Of a stretch of DNA of 64,000 nt, positions 27,141 to 36,646 are shown piece by piece. The stretch comes from Flavobacterium sp. N502536 (GTDB taxonomy: Bacteria > Bacteroidota > Bacteroidia > Flavobacteriales > Flavobacteriaceae): assembly GCF_025947345.1 (NCBI RefSeq), contig NZ_CP110011.1, positions 992,001 through 1,056,000 on the forward strand, read 5' to 3'. Made by a program: the position numbers and the translations under genes. Position 1 is the first letter of the stretch. Each line of letters starts with the position of its first letter. Under the pieces are notes generated by a model. That model searched no databases. It was not told the origin of the DNA and saw only the letters and a program-made list of their open reading frames with translations.

Positions 27141-28573
27141 TAAAATTGAAAGTATATAAATTCTTTATAGTCTGAAAAAACTCCAAAAGCCAAAATCGCG
27201 AAAATAGCGAAACTCACTCTAAGCAGACTTCTTTTACCTGACAACGGTTCAACTCTATTACGATTATTCCATTCAACTAAAGCAAATAGAACTATAAATA
27301 TCAACAACTCGTAATTATAACGGTCATTTTCCAGGTATTGAAAACCAAAATCTCTGTTTGTAAAAATTCTTTTCAAATACAGAACTGCATCTGTTATCGT
27401 TTTAGATCTAAAGAATACCCAGGCTACACAAGTCAGTAGAAATGTATACAAAATGCTTAAAATTACTTTTGCAGAATCAAAATTCCATTTTAACACAATT
27501 GAATCCATATTGTTTCTGTTTTTATCCGACAATAATAGAGGCAGAAAATAAACGGCATTAATGAATCCCCAAGCGATATAAGTCCAATTGGCACCATGCC
27601 AAAACCCGCTTACAACAAAAATGATAAAAGTATTTCTAACTTTCATCCAAAGTCCGCCCTTACTTCCTCCTAATGGAATATACAGGTAATCCCGAAACCA
27701 CGATGAAAGCGAAATATGCCATCGACGCCAAAACTCTGCAATATCTCTTGAAAAATAAGGATAATTGAAATTTCGCAATAAATCTAATCCAAACAATTTT
27801 GAAACACCCAGTGCAATATCTGAGTATCCTGAGAAATCTCCATATATTTGAAAAGCAAAATAAATAGCTCCCATTATTAAAGAGAAAGAATTCATTATAG
27901 GATAATGATCAAAGATAGCATTAGCATAAGTAGCACAAGTATCTGCAATGACTACTTTTTTAACCAGTCCCCAAATAATTTGATAAACCCCTTCCTTCGC
28001 TTTTTCAAAATCAAACTCTCGTTTTACTTTTACCTGGGGCAATAAATGGGTAGCTCTTTCTATGGGGCCCGCAACCAAAAGCGGAAAGTAGCTTACAAAT
28101 AAAGAATAATCAACAAAATTATATTCTGCTTTAATGCGTTTGTAATAAATATCGATAACATATGATAATCCGTGGAAGGTATAAAATGAAATTCCGACCG
28201 GAAGAATTACGTTCAATAAAATTGGACTTGCCTTTAGTCCTGCCGAATTTAACAATTCTGCAAATGAAGAGGCAAAGAAGTTGTAGTATTTGAAGACTCC
28301 TAAAAATCCTAAATTGACTAAAATACTAAGCCAAAACCAGAATTTACGGCTTTTTTCAGATTTCCCTTTTTCAATCTGAATTCCAGTGTAGTAATCCAGA
28401 AAAGTTGAAAAAACTAATAAAAACAGAAATCTCCAGTCCCAACAGGAATAGAAATAGCAACTGGCAACAATTAATAAAGCATTTTGAGTGCTTTTGTTTT
28501 TATTAAAAACAAACCAATACAAGAAAAAAACGATTGGTAAAAAAATAGCAAAAGCTATTGAATTAAAAAACAT
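27140..28573 (-). CDS. MBOAT family O-acyltransferase (AlgI/DltB-like)
   Basis: A 477-residue polytopic membrane enzyme with about 10-11 spans. It opens with MFFNSIAFAIFLPIVFFLYW, typical of AlgI-like proteins. It contains SYVIDIYYK, SYFPLLVAGPIERA, RRWHISLSSWFRDYLYIPLGG and the catalytic-His motif FWHGANWTYIAWG. It brings acetyl groups across the membrane for O-acetylation of a polysaccharide or other surface molecule. The SGNH partner next door would perform the final transfer. Confidence 0.93.
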   Translation of the reverse strand: MFFNSIAFAIFLPIVFFLYWFVFNKNKSTQNALLIVASCYFYSCWDWRFLFLLVFSTFLDYYTGIQIEKGKSEKSRKFWFWLSILVNLGFLGVFKYYNFFASSFAELLNSAGLKASPILLNVILPVGISFYTFHGLSYVIDIYYKRIKAEYNFVDYSLFVSYFPLLVAGPIERATHLLPQVKVKREFDFEKAKEGVYQIIWGLVKKVVIADTCATYANAIFDHYPIMNSFSLIMGAIYFAFQIYGDFSGYSDIALGVSKLFGLDLLRNFNYPYFSRDIAEFWRRWHISLSSWFRDYLYIPLGGSKGGLWMKVRNTFIIFVVSGFWHGANWTYIAWGFINAVYFLPLLLSDKNRNNMDSIVLKWNFDSAKVILSILYTFLLTCVAWVFFRSKTITDAVLYLKRIFTNRDFGFQYLENDRYNYELLIFIVLFALVEWNNRNRVEPLSGKRSLLRVSFAIFAILAFGVFSDYKEFIYFQF

Positions 28574-28579
28574 AAAATT

Positions 28580-29977
28580 TTATTGTTTTAATATAGAATC
28601 AATATTGTCCCAGATTGTTTGTGATGACATAGTTGGATTCGTCCCTGCTACAATTTCATACCATCTTTTACCATCCGGAACATTCGATAATTTTCGATCC
28701 AGAATCTGTTTTACCTGGTTTTCTAAATCTGTTTTATTTGTACAGAATATTACTGCTTCCTGACTAGGCATACTTCTGAAATGGACATATTTGTAATTTT
28801 GACCTATATCTCTTATCCCCTTTTTTAACTGCGGTTGCTCATAATTAAAATAGATACAAGGTTTGTCATGTGCTACAAAATCAAATACAGTAGATGAACA
28901 TACATTAGCTACGAATTCTGAGTGAGCACAAACGTTGTGCAACGATGCCAGATCTTCTTTAGTTGGAAAAATCTCATTCCAATTTTTACCTATCGGTTTC
29001 CATAACGGATCCGAAACGGATATAACATCTCTATAAGAATCAAGTATACTGTCGTATCGATTTGTGGTGTCTACAGGGCATTTACGGTAAATAATACCCA
29101 CATTTTCTCCTTTAGCATTTAAACTTCGCACAGCATTTGCAAGATCTTCCAGATAATATTGATCTAAAGGCGATGTTGTTTCATCATCTCCCGAAAAACA
29201 AATGTATCTTTTGGAGCTATCTAAGTTGTTTTCATTTAAAAAAACTTCTCTGTTTTTAAACAAGTTTTTATCATAATGAGGCTCAAATTGCGGTGTTCCC
29301 GTTACAAAGACCTGAGATGACGTTACAAAAGGATAATATTTCAGAATCTCTTCTTTCATTAAATCACTCCAGACAAAATAATAGTCGGCTTCGACTACTT
29401 GCATTGCTTTAGGAACATTATCCCATGAATACACAAAAGCAACTACAGGAATCTTTAGATCTTTTGCTGCTAATAATGCACTAATCGATTGAGTCGCTCG
29501 CTGAGTCGTACAGAAAATTAAATCCGGTTTATTCTCTTCTAGTTGTGCTTTACAATATTGATATTTCGAAGTCGAACGTTCGAGAGCATTGATACGCTTT
29601 CTTATTCTTAAAATTCCTTTTTCAGATGAATTACAACCAATTAGTAATTTAATATAAGCTGTTTTTAAAGTATTCTTTAAACCGTTATAACTAAAAGGAA
29701 ATTTGTAGGTCTCATATACTTTATCGTTGAACTTTCTTTGTGAGACATTAAGCTCTATATGCTTTCGGACTCTTGAAAGAACGGGCGTTAAAGGATGAGT
29801 CTTATGATTTTCAATTTTAACTTCCTCATACCCCAACTCTTCTTCCAGAGAAAAAACCGTGTTATTCCAATAAACGATTTGATAATCTTTTTTTTCTCCA
29901 ATTTCTTTAAAAGGCGTAAACGCAAAATTTCGCAGTCCTACACCATCCGGAAGAAAAATAAATATTTTTTTTTTCAT
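28580..29977 (-). CDS. Putative GT-B-fold surface carbohydrate protein
   Basis: A 465-residue protein of two Rossmann-like halves. Recognisable pieces are FIFLPDGVGLRNFAF at the N-terminus, PVVAFVYSWDNVPK (about 195), VFVTGTPQFEPHY (about 245) and ANVCSSTVFDFVAHDKPCIY (about 380). The last resembles the donor region of CDP-glycerol or UDP-sugar transferases and epimerase-like GT-B proteins. Similar ORFs are common in LPS loci but not characterised. No membrane span. Function inferred only as glycan-related. Confidence 0.65.
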   Translation of the reverse strand: MKKKIFIFLPDGVGLRNFAFTPFKEIGEKKDYQIVYWNNTVFSLEEELGYEEVKIENHKTHPLTPVLSRVRKHIELNVSQRKFNDKVYETYKFPFSYNGLKNTLKTAYIKLLIGCNSSEKGILRIRKRINALERSTSKYQYCKAQLEENKPDLIFCTTQRATQSISALLAAKDLKIPVVAFVYSWDNVPKAMQVVEADYYFVWSDLMKEEILKYYPFVTSSQVFVTGTPQFEPHYDKNLFKNREVFLNENNLDSSKRYICFSGDDETTSPLDQYYLEDLANAVRSLNAKGENVGIIYRKCPVDTTNRYDSILDSYRDVISVSDPLWKPIGKNWNEIFPTKEDLASLHNVCAHSEFVANVCSSTVFDFVAHDKPCIYFNYEQPQLKKGIRDIGQNYKYVHFRSMPSQEAVIFCTNKTDLENQVKQILDRKLSNVPDGKRWYEIVAGTNPTMSSQTIWDNIDSILKQ

Positions 29978-30038
29978 TGTAATAAATCAAACCATTAAAA
30001 TCTATAAAAGATTTATCTTTTTACAAAAATGTCTTTTC

Positions 30039-30917
30039 TTAATTGATCTTTTTATTTTTAAGTTTTTCACGCTGCACCTGTTCAATAGGCAAAATATCCG
30101 TGTTTTTAAAAGTCATAGCACTATGCACTGCTTTTAAATCTCGTGCCAATTTTCGAAGTCCCATTGGTTCTAAAGATGCTGCATGGTCAGTTCCTTTCCA
30201 GGTTCTGTCAATTGTATAATGGCGTTCAATAACGGGCGCACCTAATGTATATGCTGCAATATCTACCGCAATTCCTAAATGATGTCCTGAAAAACCAATA
30301 TGTTTAACTATATCTCCATACTTCTGACTTAGAAAACTGATATCCAGCAAACACACATCTTCAAAAGGAACAGGATATCCTGATGTGCAATTGTATAAGA
30401 CCAAGTCTTTATTTCTGTTTTTTTCGACGAAATAATTTACTAAAGTATCTATCTCCTCTTTTGTAGTCATTCCGGTTGATATATGAATTTCTCCCGAATA
30501 ATTGTCACACAACCACTCCAACATCTCAAAATTATTATTGCAAGCTGAAGGAATTTTGATAAAAGCGGGATTTAGAGACGTAATCTCTTTAGCAGAAGTG
30601 GTATCCCAAACAGAAGTAGAATACAGTATCCCGATCTCTTCACAATATTGCTTTAATTCGGCATGCTGATCGACGTCAAATTCTAAATACTCACGGTGTT
30701 CTCCATATGTATCACCATAAGAATTAGATGCATTTGGATGCGGTGCGTTGTATTGCTCCTCCGTCAATAATTCCTTGTTATTACGTTTTTGAAACTTAAC
30801 TGCGTCAACATTACAAAAAATGGCTGCTATTTTTATCAACTCTTTTGCAATTTCCATATCTCCTTTATGGTTACAGCCTATTTCGGCAATTACAAAAGGC
30901 TTTTCAAATTTATTCAT
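30039..30917 (-). CDS. neuB: Nonulosonic acid synthase (NeuB family), catalytic domain only
   Basis: A 292-residue PEP-condensing TIM-barrel enzyme. It starts MNKFEKPFVIAEIGCNHKGD, with VDAVKFQKR, IKIPSACNNNF, HISTGMTT and SGHHLGIAVDIAAYTLGA. The frame opens 28 codons further upstream, but those residues do not belong to the family. I therefore use the ATG at 30,915-30,917, which overlaps the upstream CMP-sugar synthetase by 8 nt. Standard NeuB proteins run to about 340 residues with a C-terminal SAF domain; this one stops right after the barrel. The product may be Kdn, its 9-phosphate, or a related nonulosonate. Confidence 0.85.
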   Translation of the reverse strand: MNKFEKPFVIAEIGCNHKGDMEIAKELIKIAAIFCNVDAVKFQKRNNKELLTEEQYNAPHPNASNSYGDTYGEHREYLEFDVDQHAELKQYCEEIGILYSTSVWDTTSAKEITSLNPAFIKIPSACNNNFEMLEWLCDNYSGEIHISTGMTTKEEIDTLVNYFVEKNRNKDLVLYNCTSGYPVPFEDVCLLDISFLSQKYGDIVKHIGFSGHHLGIAVDIAAYTLGAPVIERHYTIDRTWKGTDHAASLEPMGLRKLARDLKAVHSAMTFKNTDILPIEQVQREKLKNKKIN

Positions 30918-32070
30918 ATCTATTATTGTACTTTTTAATAATATCGCATACTTCACGAATGGCGCCGTTCCCGGAATGATGAGACAATACAATATCTGCA
31001 TTCATTTTTACAATATCTACTGCGTTTGCTGGTGCAAAAGACCACCCGCAACTACAAATGTTTGTCAAATCATTTACGTCATCTCCTACATAGGCAACGG
31101 CCGCAAAACTACTATTTCTGTCCTTAATAAAATGCTTTAAAAAGGAGTATTTATCCTTAACACCTAAAAAAGTATTTTTAATTTGAAGTTTTTTCATTCT
31201 CTGTTCTACCAACTTTGAATTCTCTGAGGTTAATACTACAACCTCAACTCCATTTTGTCTTAAAATTTCGAGTCCCATTCCGTCACGCATATCAAACTTT
31301 TTGGCCATTTCGCCCTCTTTGTCATAATAAACCGAACCATCTGTAAAAACACCATCGACATCCAAAACTAAATATTCTATTTTTTGATTTTGCTTCAGTG
31401 CCTTCTGACGTCCTATTAAGAGCGTCTCTATACTATTCCAATCGGAAAGACTGTCTATTTCAATCAAAGTATCCTCAGACATCTCGACCAATCCAATCTT
31501 ACCGCTTATTCTGTTTTTCTTATCCAAAAAAGCTTCTTTAGTACTGCAATAAACAGCACCATTTTCTATTAACAGACCTTCGAAATCCTGCCTTCTTGGT
31601 CTATTAAAAATATCATAGTTCATTGGTTCACCTTGTTTATTCCAAATAAACCGATGTGTTTTTACAACACTAATTGCGGAGTCAAAAGACTCATTTGTTA
31701 TTCGCGAAAGTGCGGTATTAATATCAGCAGTTAATGTTAGCGGGGAAGTCGCCTGAAGCAGGCATATTATGTTGTAGTCATGATTAATTTTCTCTGAAAA
31801 CTCTAACATTGCACTCTCTGTTGAGGAAGTATCACTTGCATTTTCTTCGTTGCGCAATAATGGAATTACCTTATTGGTCCAGGTATATTCTTTTTCTATA
31901 AAGGCAATGATCTCTACATCATCGGTAAATACATATATCTGATCTAAATCAGAAAAAATAGCTTCCGTAAGAACCCATGAAAAAAGAGGACGCCCTACCA
32001 TTTTCTTTTTATTTTTTCCAACAATTCCTTTAGAACCTTTTCGAAGTGGAATAATTCCTATTTTTTTCAT
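30910..32070 (-). CDS. CMP-nonulosonate synthetase fused to a KdsC-like HAD phosphatase
   Basis: A 386-residue fusion. Residues 1-220 are an acylneuraminate cytidylyltransferase: IIPLRKGSKGIVGKN (CTP loop), YVFTDDVEI, LLQATSPL and DFEGLLIENGAVY. Residues 231-386 are a HAD phosphatase of the KdsC/YrbI type: LVLDVDGVFTDGSVYY (nucleophile D237, D239) and AYVGDDVNDLTNI. The fused form resembles vertebrate CMP-sialate synthetase. An active phosphatase domain would suit removal of a 9-phosphate before CMP activation, as in Kdn synthesis. It lies directly upstream of neuB. Confidence 0.88.
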   Translation of the reverse strand: MKKIGIIPLRKGSKGIVGKNKKKMVGRPLFSWVLTEAIFSDLDQIYVFTDDVEIIAFIEKEYTWTNKVIPLLRNEENASDTSSTESAMLEFSEKINHDYNIICLLQATSPLTLTADINTALSRITNESFDSAISVVKTHRFIWNKQGEPMNYDIFNRPRRQDFEGLLIENGAVYCSTKEAFLDKKNRISGKIGLVEMSEDTLIEIDSLSDWNSIETLLIGRQKALKQNQKIEYLVLDVDGVFTDGSVYYDKEGEMAKKFDMRDGMGLEILRQNGVEVVVLTSENSKLVEQRMKKLQIKNTFLGVKDKYSFLKHFIKDRNSSFAAVAYVGDDVNDLTNICSCGWSFAPANAVDIVKMNADIVLSHHSGNGAIREVCDIIKKYNNRYE

Positions 32071-32149
32071 AGCAGATTATATTAATCAATTTATAAAGAA
32101 TCCATTATTTCTAGTATTCTTAAACTATTTTATGTGTGATGTTTAAAAT

Positions 32150-33304
32150 CTAATTTTTTACTTTTTCAACAGAACTGTATAATTCTATTATCTTTAATCT
32201 GTTACTTTCTCTATCGTATCTTTCTTTTATGACATTGATATTATACGAAAAAGCATTTTCTATCATTGCAGGGTTTAAAATTGCCTTTTTTAGTAACTCT
32301 TCAATATGCTTAGCATTTAACGCATCTTGAATAAGTAATCCGTTCTGTCCATCGTTTATAAGTTCAGCTGTTGCATCGCCCGGATTAGACTGAATTGGAA
32401 AAGCCCCCATACCCATTGCTTCGATTAAAGAATTGGGCAATCCATCTGACAAACTATTACCAATGTAAATATAACTCTCTCCCATTATTCTCATTAGTTC
32501 GTTATTTTCGATAAATTCCGATCTTAAATAAACTGTGATTTGACTATTGGCAAATCGGCTATTATTTTGAATGTAATCTTTAATTTCCAAATCTGCTCCA
32601 AATACAACAATACGATACTCTTTGAGTAATAACAAAATTTCACTGTTTAAGGCTTTAACTACAGTAATTCCTTTACCAATTTCATTGTTATACCCTTTTA
32701 TCAAAATTGTTTTTCGGGATGCCGGAGGAATAATTCGTTCCTCTTTAAATTCAAATCCGCCATTACCTGGAAAAACTCCCAGAAATTTGTTTCCGAAGCC
32801 TTTTTCTGTGGCAATTTTAAAATCTCTAAAACAATCTGTTATTAAGTAATTGGTTCGTTTTAACGTTTTGGACATCAATACGTCTGAAATTCCAATCTGT
32901 TCTGAAAAAAACATATCACTGCCCCAAGAGGAATAAACCCATTGAATAGTAGAATATTTTTCCATTACTTCCAAAATTGGCAAACAAGAAAGCTGCATTT
33001 CGAAGCTATGGACTAAATCTGGCTTTATTTCCAGCAACTTTTCCTCAAAAATGGTCGCTGTGTTGTACTCATTAAATTGTTGTATAAAGTTATAGAAACT
33101 ACGAAATTTACTTTTTAAAAATTCACGTCCCGGGTAATTCCATCGCAGTTTCCATTCCACAATTTGATTTACCCAACTAATTCTTTCTACCTTTTTTTTA
33201 CTGTCCAAAACATCAAACCAATAGACTTCATGCCCTGCATTTTCAAGCTGTTCAACCCACCTGAAAAAATGCTGTGAAGCCATTGCAACCATTAGAATCT
33301 TCAT
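32150..33304 (-). CDS. Glycosyltransferase family 4 (GT-B)
   Basis: A 384-residue GT4 protein. It begins MKILMVAMASQHFFRWVEQL. The donor half has TILIKGYNNEIGKGITVVKAL, then SLSDGLPNSLIEAMGMGAFPI with the E-x7-E-like donor motif and LINDGQNGLLIQDALNA. No transmembrane segment. It lies upstream of the CMP-sugar synthetase gene with an 80-nt AT-rich gap between them, and only 2 nt from the next upstream gene. A role in attaching or extending near the nonulosonate is only suggested by position. Confidence 0.87.
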   Translation of the reverse strand: MKILMVAMASQHFFRWVEQLENAGHEVYWFDVLDSKKKVERISWVNQIVEWKLRWNYPGREFLKSKFRSFYNFIQQFNEYNTATIFEEKLLEIKPDLVHSFEMQLSCLPILEVMEKYSTIQWVYSSWGSDMFFSEQIGISDVLMSKTLKRTNYLITDCFRDFKIATEKGFGNKFLGVFPGNGGFEFKEERIIPPASRKTILIKGYNNEIGKGITVVKALNSEILLLLKEYRIVVFGADLEIKDYIQNNSRFANSQITVYLRSEFIENNELMRIMGESYIYIGNSLSDGLPNSLIEAMGMGAFPIQSNPGDATAELINDGQNGLLIQDALNAKHIEELLKKAILNPAMIENAFSYNINVIKERYDRESNRLKIIELYSSVEKVKN

Positions 33305-33306
33305 AA

Positions 33307-34377
33307 CTATAATTTAATTTTTAAATTAATAGTTTGTTCCAATTTTGAATACTCATATTGATAAGGCTGGTTTCTTAAAGAAGAAACGATAGTTAGCAAA
33401 ATGGCATCATTAATTGTATCAAAGGAAAGAAACTGAAAATGTTTTTTTCCTATTATTCTTTTACATTCATTTTTGAAACTATTGCAAAGTACATGTTTTT
33501 CAATATCAACATTTATCACAACATCTTTTAAGTTTACTAGTGTTCCTGATAAAAATGCTTCAATATCATTTTTTTCGTTGGTTATTTTCAAACTGTAATC
33601 CGGCTGATTCAAACTAAGATAATCCTGATTTACAGGCAAAATACCCCAAGTAGAATTACGATTTGCTTGAATAACCTTCATTTTTTGTATCTGCTGGATG
33701 TACTGATGATTTATTTTCTCAAGCCTACTATGAAAGGGTTCGAGACTACTTTTGTTTCTATAAGTTTTAGGATGCCATTGATGCAGAATATAGAGATCGT
33801 CATCGTAAAAGTTGACTTTAACTTTTTTGTTTTGCAGCCGAATATGAACATCCGTATCTTCTGCTCCCCAACCATGATAAAATTCATCATAGCCGTTTAT
33901 ACTTTTTAACATCACACTCGAATACAATGTCATTCCTGTCGCTTCTTTACCGGATAAGTGATTTACTTTATACGTCTTAAAAGATTTGCTTTTTTTTGAT
34001 TCTTCCTGATCTAAAAAACCAACTTGAAAATAGGTAATTTCATCTTCACTCTTAAGCCCGTTTAATTTTTCAATAAAGTCCTCTCGAAAAATCATATCAA
34101 TATCTCCAACAAAAAAGTAAGTAGTAGTGCATTGCAATAAAGCAATGTTTATCGCTCTTGCCTTATTCCAGAGTTGTTTTTTCACGGGGCATGAAATAAG
34201 CTGTACAAAAGAATAATCCCCTACAAATTTACTTAAAGCAAGTGCATTAGAGTCTTCACTTCCATAATCGATTAAAATAACTTTAAAAGATAGATTAGAT
34301 TGATCCTTCAAAGAGTCCAAACAATTTTGAACTATCTTTAAATCCCGATTTCTATAGGTCAATACTATTGTTATCAT
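33307..34377 (-). CDS. GT2/GT7-like galactosyltransferase-type GT-A protein
   Basis: A 356-residue GT-A protein. The N-terminus ITIVLTYRNRDLKIVQNCLD is GT2-like; the metal site is FFVGDIDMIFRED near residue 95. GYDEFYHGWGAEDTDVHIRL (about 165-185) is the GT7 W-G-x-E-D element found in galactosyltransferases and chondroitin-type synthases. The last 140 residues lack a recognised domain. It overlaps the upstream GT4 gene by 4 nt. Confidence 0.8.
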   Translation of the reverse strand: MITIVLTYRNRDLKIVQNCLDSLKDQSNLSFKVILIDYGSEDSNALALSKFVGDYSFVQLISCPVKKQLWNKARAINIALLQCTTTYFFVGDIDMIFREDFIEKLNGLKSEDEITYFQVGFLDQEESKKSKSFKTYKVNHLSGKEATGMTLYSSVMLKSINGYDEFYHGWGAEDTDVHIRLQNKKVKVNFYDDDLYILHQWHPKTYRNKSSLEPFHSRLEKINHQYIQQIQKMKVIQANRNSTWGILPVNQDYLSLNQPDYSLKITNEKNDIEAFLSGTLVNLKDVVINVDIEKHVLCNSFKNECKRIIGKKHFQFLSFDTINDAILLTIVSSLRNQPYQYEYSKLEQTINLKIKL

Positions 34378-35603
34378 TTCTGAAAGATATGTTCGTTCTT
34401 TAAATCAGTTTGTCTGAATAGTAACTTTTTATAACTATCATTAAACTTTTGGATTTGAAAATTGTTATGGGCATATAAATATGCATTTTGTGCTATTTTC
34501 TCCCTGTAATTGTTATTCACTATCAACTCTGCGATAGAGGCCGTAAATTTTTCTACAATGATTTGCTCATCGGTATCATCAATTACAATTCCGTTCTCAT
34601 CATTTACGATATGCTCCGTAATACCGCCTACATTAGTTGTAATGGGTACAACACCATGCGCCATTGCTTCCATAATTACCATTGGAAACCCTTCTCTACT
34701 GGAAGTAATAAGAAGAAAAGTCATATTCTTATAGATTTCTTTCAAAGAATCTTTATTGGTTACCTCTCCTAAAAATAGAACGCCTGCGGAGTCAATGCTT
34801 TTTTTATTACTTTTCATTCCGGTTCCCAGCATTTCAAACTGAGCATTTGGAAAGTTCGGAATAACATTTTTTGCAATCTGAAGAAACAACTCGGGTCTTT
34901 TTTCATGTGCCCATCGACCTACAAAGCCAATTTTAATCTTACCCGCATCCTTCTGATAAAAACTATCGGCATCTATCTCAATACCATTTTCAATTTTTAT
35001 AATTCTTTCATTATATGCAGAATCAATATTATTAGTCTTGTATTGACTAATTAAATCGAGTTTTGTTTTTTCATTTATAACTACTCGATAATCTAAATAT
35101 TCTACAGCAGAAATACTATCGTCCTCAATACCCAAATCGGGATATGAAAAAGCATGAATTAAATCTATTTTGTTGATTCTCTGATCCAGAAAAGGTAACA
35201 ATTCATAAAAAAAAGTAGCATTTGAACTAAATACAGTTTCTAGATTATGATTTTTATTGAGTGATTTAATTATTATCTTTTTTAAAACCTTAATGAGAAG
35301 CTTGTTTTTTTTAGTGACAATTTTATTGATTAAGATAACTTCTGAAAGCTTCTGAAAGCTTGCTAAAAAATTAACTGTATTTGAATTTTGTGTAAAAAGC
35401 ACACAGCTTTTCTTGCCTTGAACTGATTTAACAATATTGAGATGTACTCTTTCGGCACCACCCGTATGATAAACCGGAAAAAAGAAAACGATATCTGATT
35501 TCCTTATTTTTCTATTTTCAAAAAGGCAGAATAAAAGCAAATAGTATAATGCACTAAAAAAATTTAATGTTTTCCTTGCCTTTTTTTTCAATACTTTTTT
35601 CAC
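34374..35603 (-). CDS. Glycosyltransferase family 4 (GT-B)
   Basis: A 409-residue protein with a basic, hydrophobic N-terminus (residues 1-40) that may anchor it at the membrane. FFPVYHTGGAERVHLNIV is the acceptor-side Gly-Gly loop. The donor side has KIGFVGRWAHEKRPELFL, then SSREGFPMVIMEAMAHGVVPI with the E-x7-E motif and TNVGGITEHIVNDENGIV. This is textbook GT4; the sugar is unknown. Confidence 0.9.
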   Translation of the reverse strand: MKKVLKKKARKTLNFFSALYYLLLFCLFENRKIRKSDIVFFFPVYHTGGAERVHLNIVKSVQGKKSCVLFTQNSNTVNFLASFQKLSEVILINKIVTKKNKLLIKVLKKIIIKSLNKNHNLETVFSSNATFFYELLPFLDQRINKIDLIHAFSYPDLGIEDDSISAVEYLDYRVVINEKTKLDLISQYKTNNIDSAYNERIIKIENGIEIDADSFYQKDAGKIKIGFVGRWAHEKRPELFLQIAKNVIPNFPNAQFEMLGTGMKSNKKSIDSAGVLFLGEVTNKDSLKEIYKNMTFLLITSSREGFPMVIMEAMAHGVVPITTNVGGITEHIVNDENGIVIDDTDEQIIVEKFTASIAELIVNNNYREKIAQNAYLYAHNNFQIQKFNDSYKKLLFRQTDLKNEHIFQK

Positions 35604-35639
35604 GTTTGTTTTCTTAATGTACTTAATAATAAGAGATCT

Positions 35640-36584
35640 TTACTCCTTTTTATTCCTCAAAAGAGCTTTCTTTAAGGAATACAAGTACAATTTCGTCAAA
35701 GATAATTTCTCCTTTTCTTTTCTGAATAACTGACCGAATAATTTAAATGCTTTTTTAAATTTTCGCTCTCGATTGTAGGCAAGAACCAATCCACATTCTT
35801 TTTCAAAAATACATTTTAAGACCGTTTCCCTATACTTTTTAAAATGGGTATCGTTCAGGATATTTCTTCTGATTTTTAAATCTTCTGTATACCAGTCTTT
35901 CAGCTTATACGATATCCCTATATTTTTTCTGTAAACAGCCGTAACATCTTGTATATAATGTATTTTGCCTCCTTCTTTCAGAGTCCATAAATATGTTGGC
36001 CAATCTCCATAGGGATATTGATCAATCCATTGAGGAAGCGGCTCCTTAAATTGTATATTTCTGAAAAGAGCTGTAACGGAGAAAATAAAATTAGCATAAA
36101 TCAAATCATTAAAATCTTTGCAATCTGATTGATTAGAATCTGAAAAAACATTAAATTCCCCATTAGGAGATAAGAATTCCAAAGCGGTATGGACAATCGA
36201 GTATTCTAAATTATTTTCTAAGAAATCAACTTGTTTTTGAAGCTTAAAAGGATCAGTCCAGTAGTCATCGCCATCACATATTGCAATGTATTTTCCATCA
36301 CATTCTTTTATAGTTCGCATATAATTAGCAATAAGCCCTATATTTTTTTCAGGACTTGGGAGCAATTTTATCTTATCTCCATGACAACGAACAAATTCTT
36401 CGCAAACGGCTCTGGTGTTGTCAGAACTACAATCTTCTCCTATCACCAATTGAAAAGGAAAATTTAGTTTTTGACTCAAAATACTTTCAATAGTCTGCGC
36501 GACAAACTTTTCCTGATTATAGGTAAGTATAAAAACACTAACCATAATTTGTTTCTCACCAACCATCTTTTTCTCCTCCTTCAT
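35640..36584 (-). CDS. Glycosyltransferase family 2 (GT-A)
   Basis: A 314-residue GT2 protein. The nucleotide-binding start is VSVFILTYNQEKFVAQTIES, the DXD-type metal site is ICDGDDYWTDPFKLQKQ. The true start may be an internal Met at residue 7 or 14, since the domain begins at about residue 14. It shares the GDDYW...KLQKQVD block with the genes at 37,579 and 38,499, which marks the three as paralogues. The C-terminus is basic. Confidence 0.87.
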   Translation of the reverse strand: MKEEKKMVGEKQIMVSVFILTYNQEKFVAQTIESILSQKLNFPFQLVIGEDCSSDNTRAVCEEFVRCHGDKIKLLPSPEKNIGLIANYMRTIKECDGKYIAICDGDDYWTDPFKLQKQVDFLENNLEYSIVHTALEFLSPNGEFNVFSDSNQSDCKDFNDLIYANFIFSVTALFRNIQFKEPLPQWIDQYPYGDWPTYLWTLKEGGKIHYIQDVTAVYRKNIGISYKLKDWYTEDLKIRRNILNDTHFKKYRETVLKCIFEKECGLVLAYNRERKFKKAFKLFGQLFRKEKEKLSLTKLYLYSLKKALLRNKKE

Positions 36585-36646
36585 TAAATTTAATATGCTC
36601 TACGTGCTTATATACTTTTTTTGATAAAATCTCACCCAATGTAAAA

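Noticed and set aside
30918..31001. 28-residue N-terminal extension of neuB
   Set aside because: It lies in the coding sequence of the CMP-sugar synthetase and is not family-like; the ATG at 30,917 begins the conserved domain.
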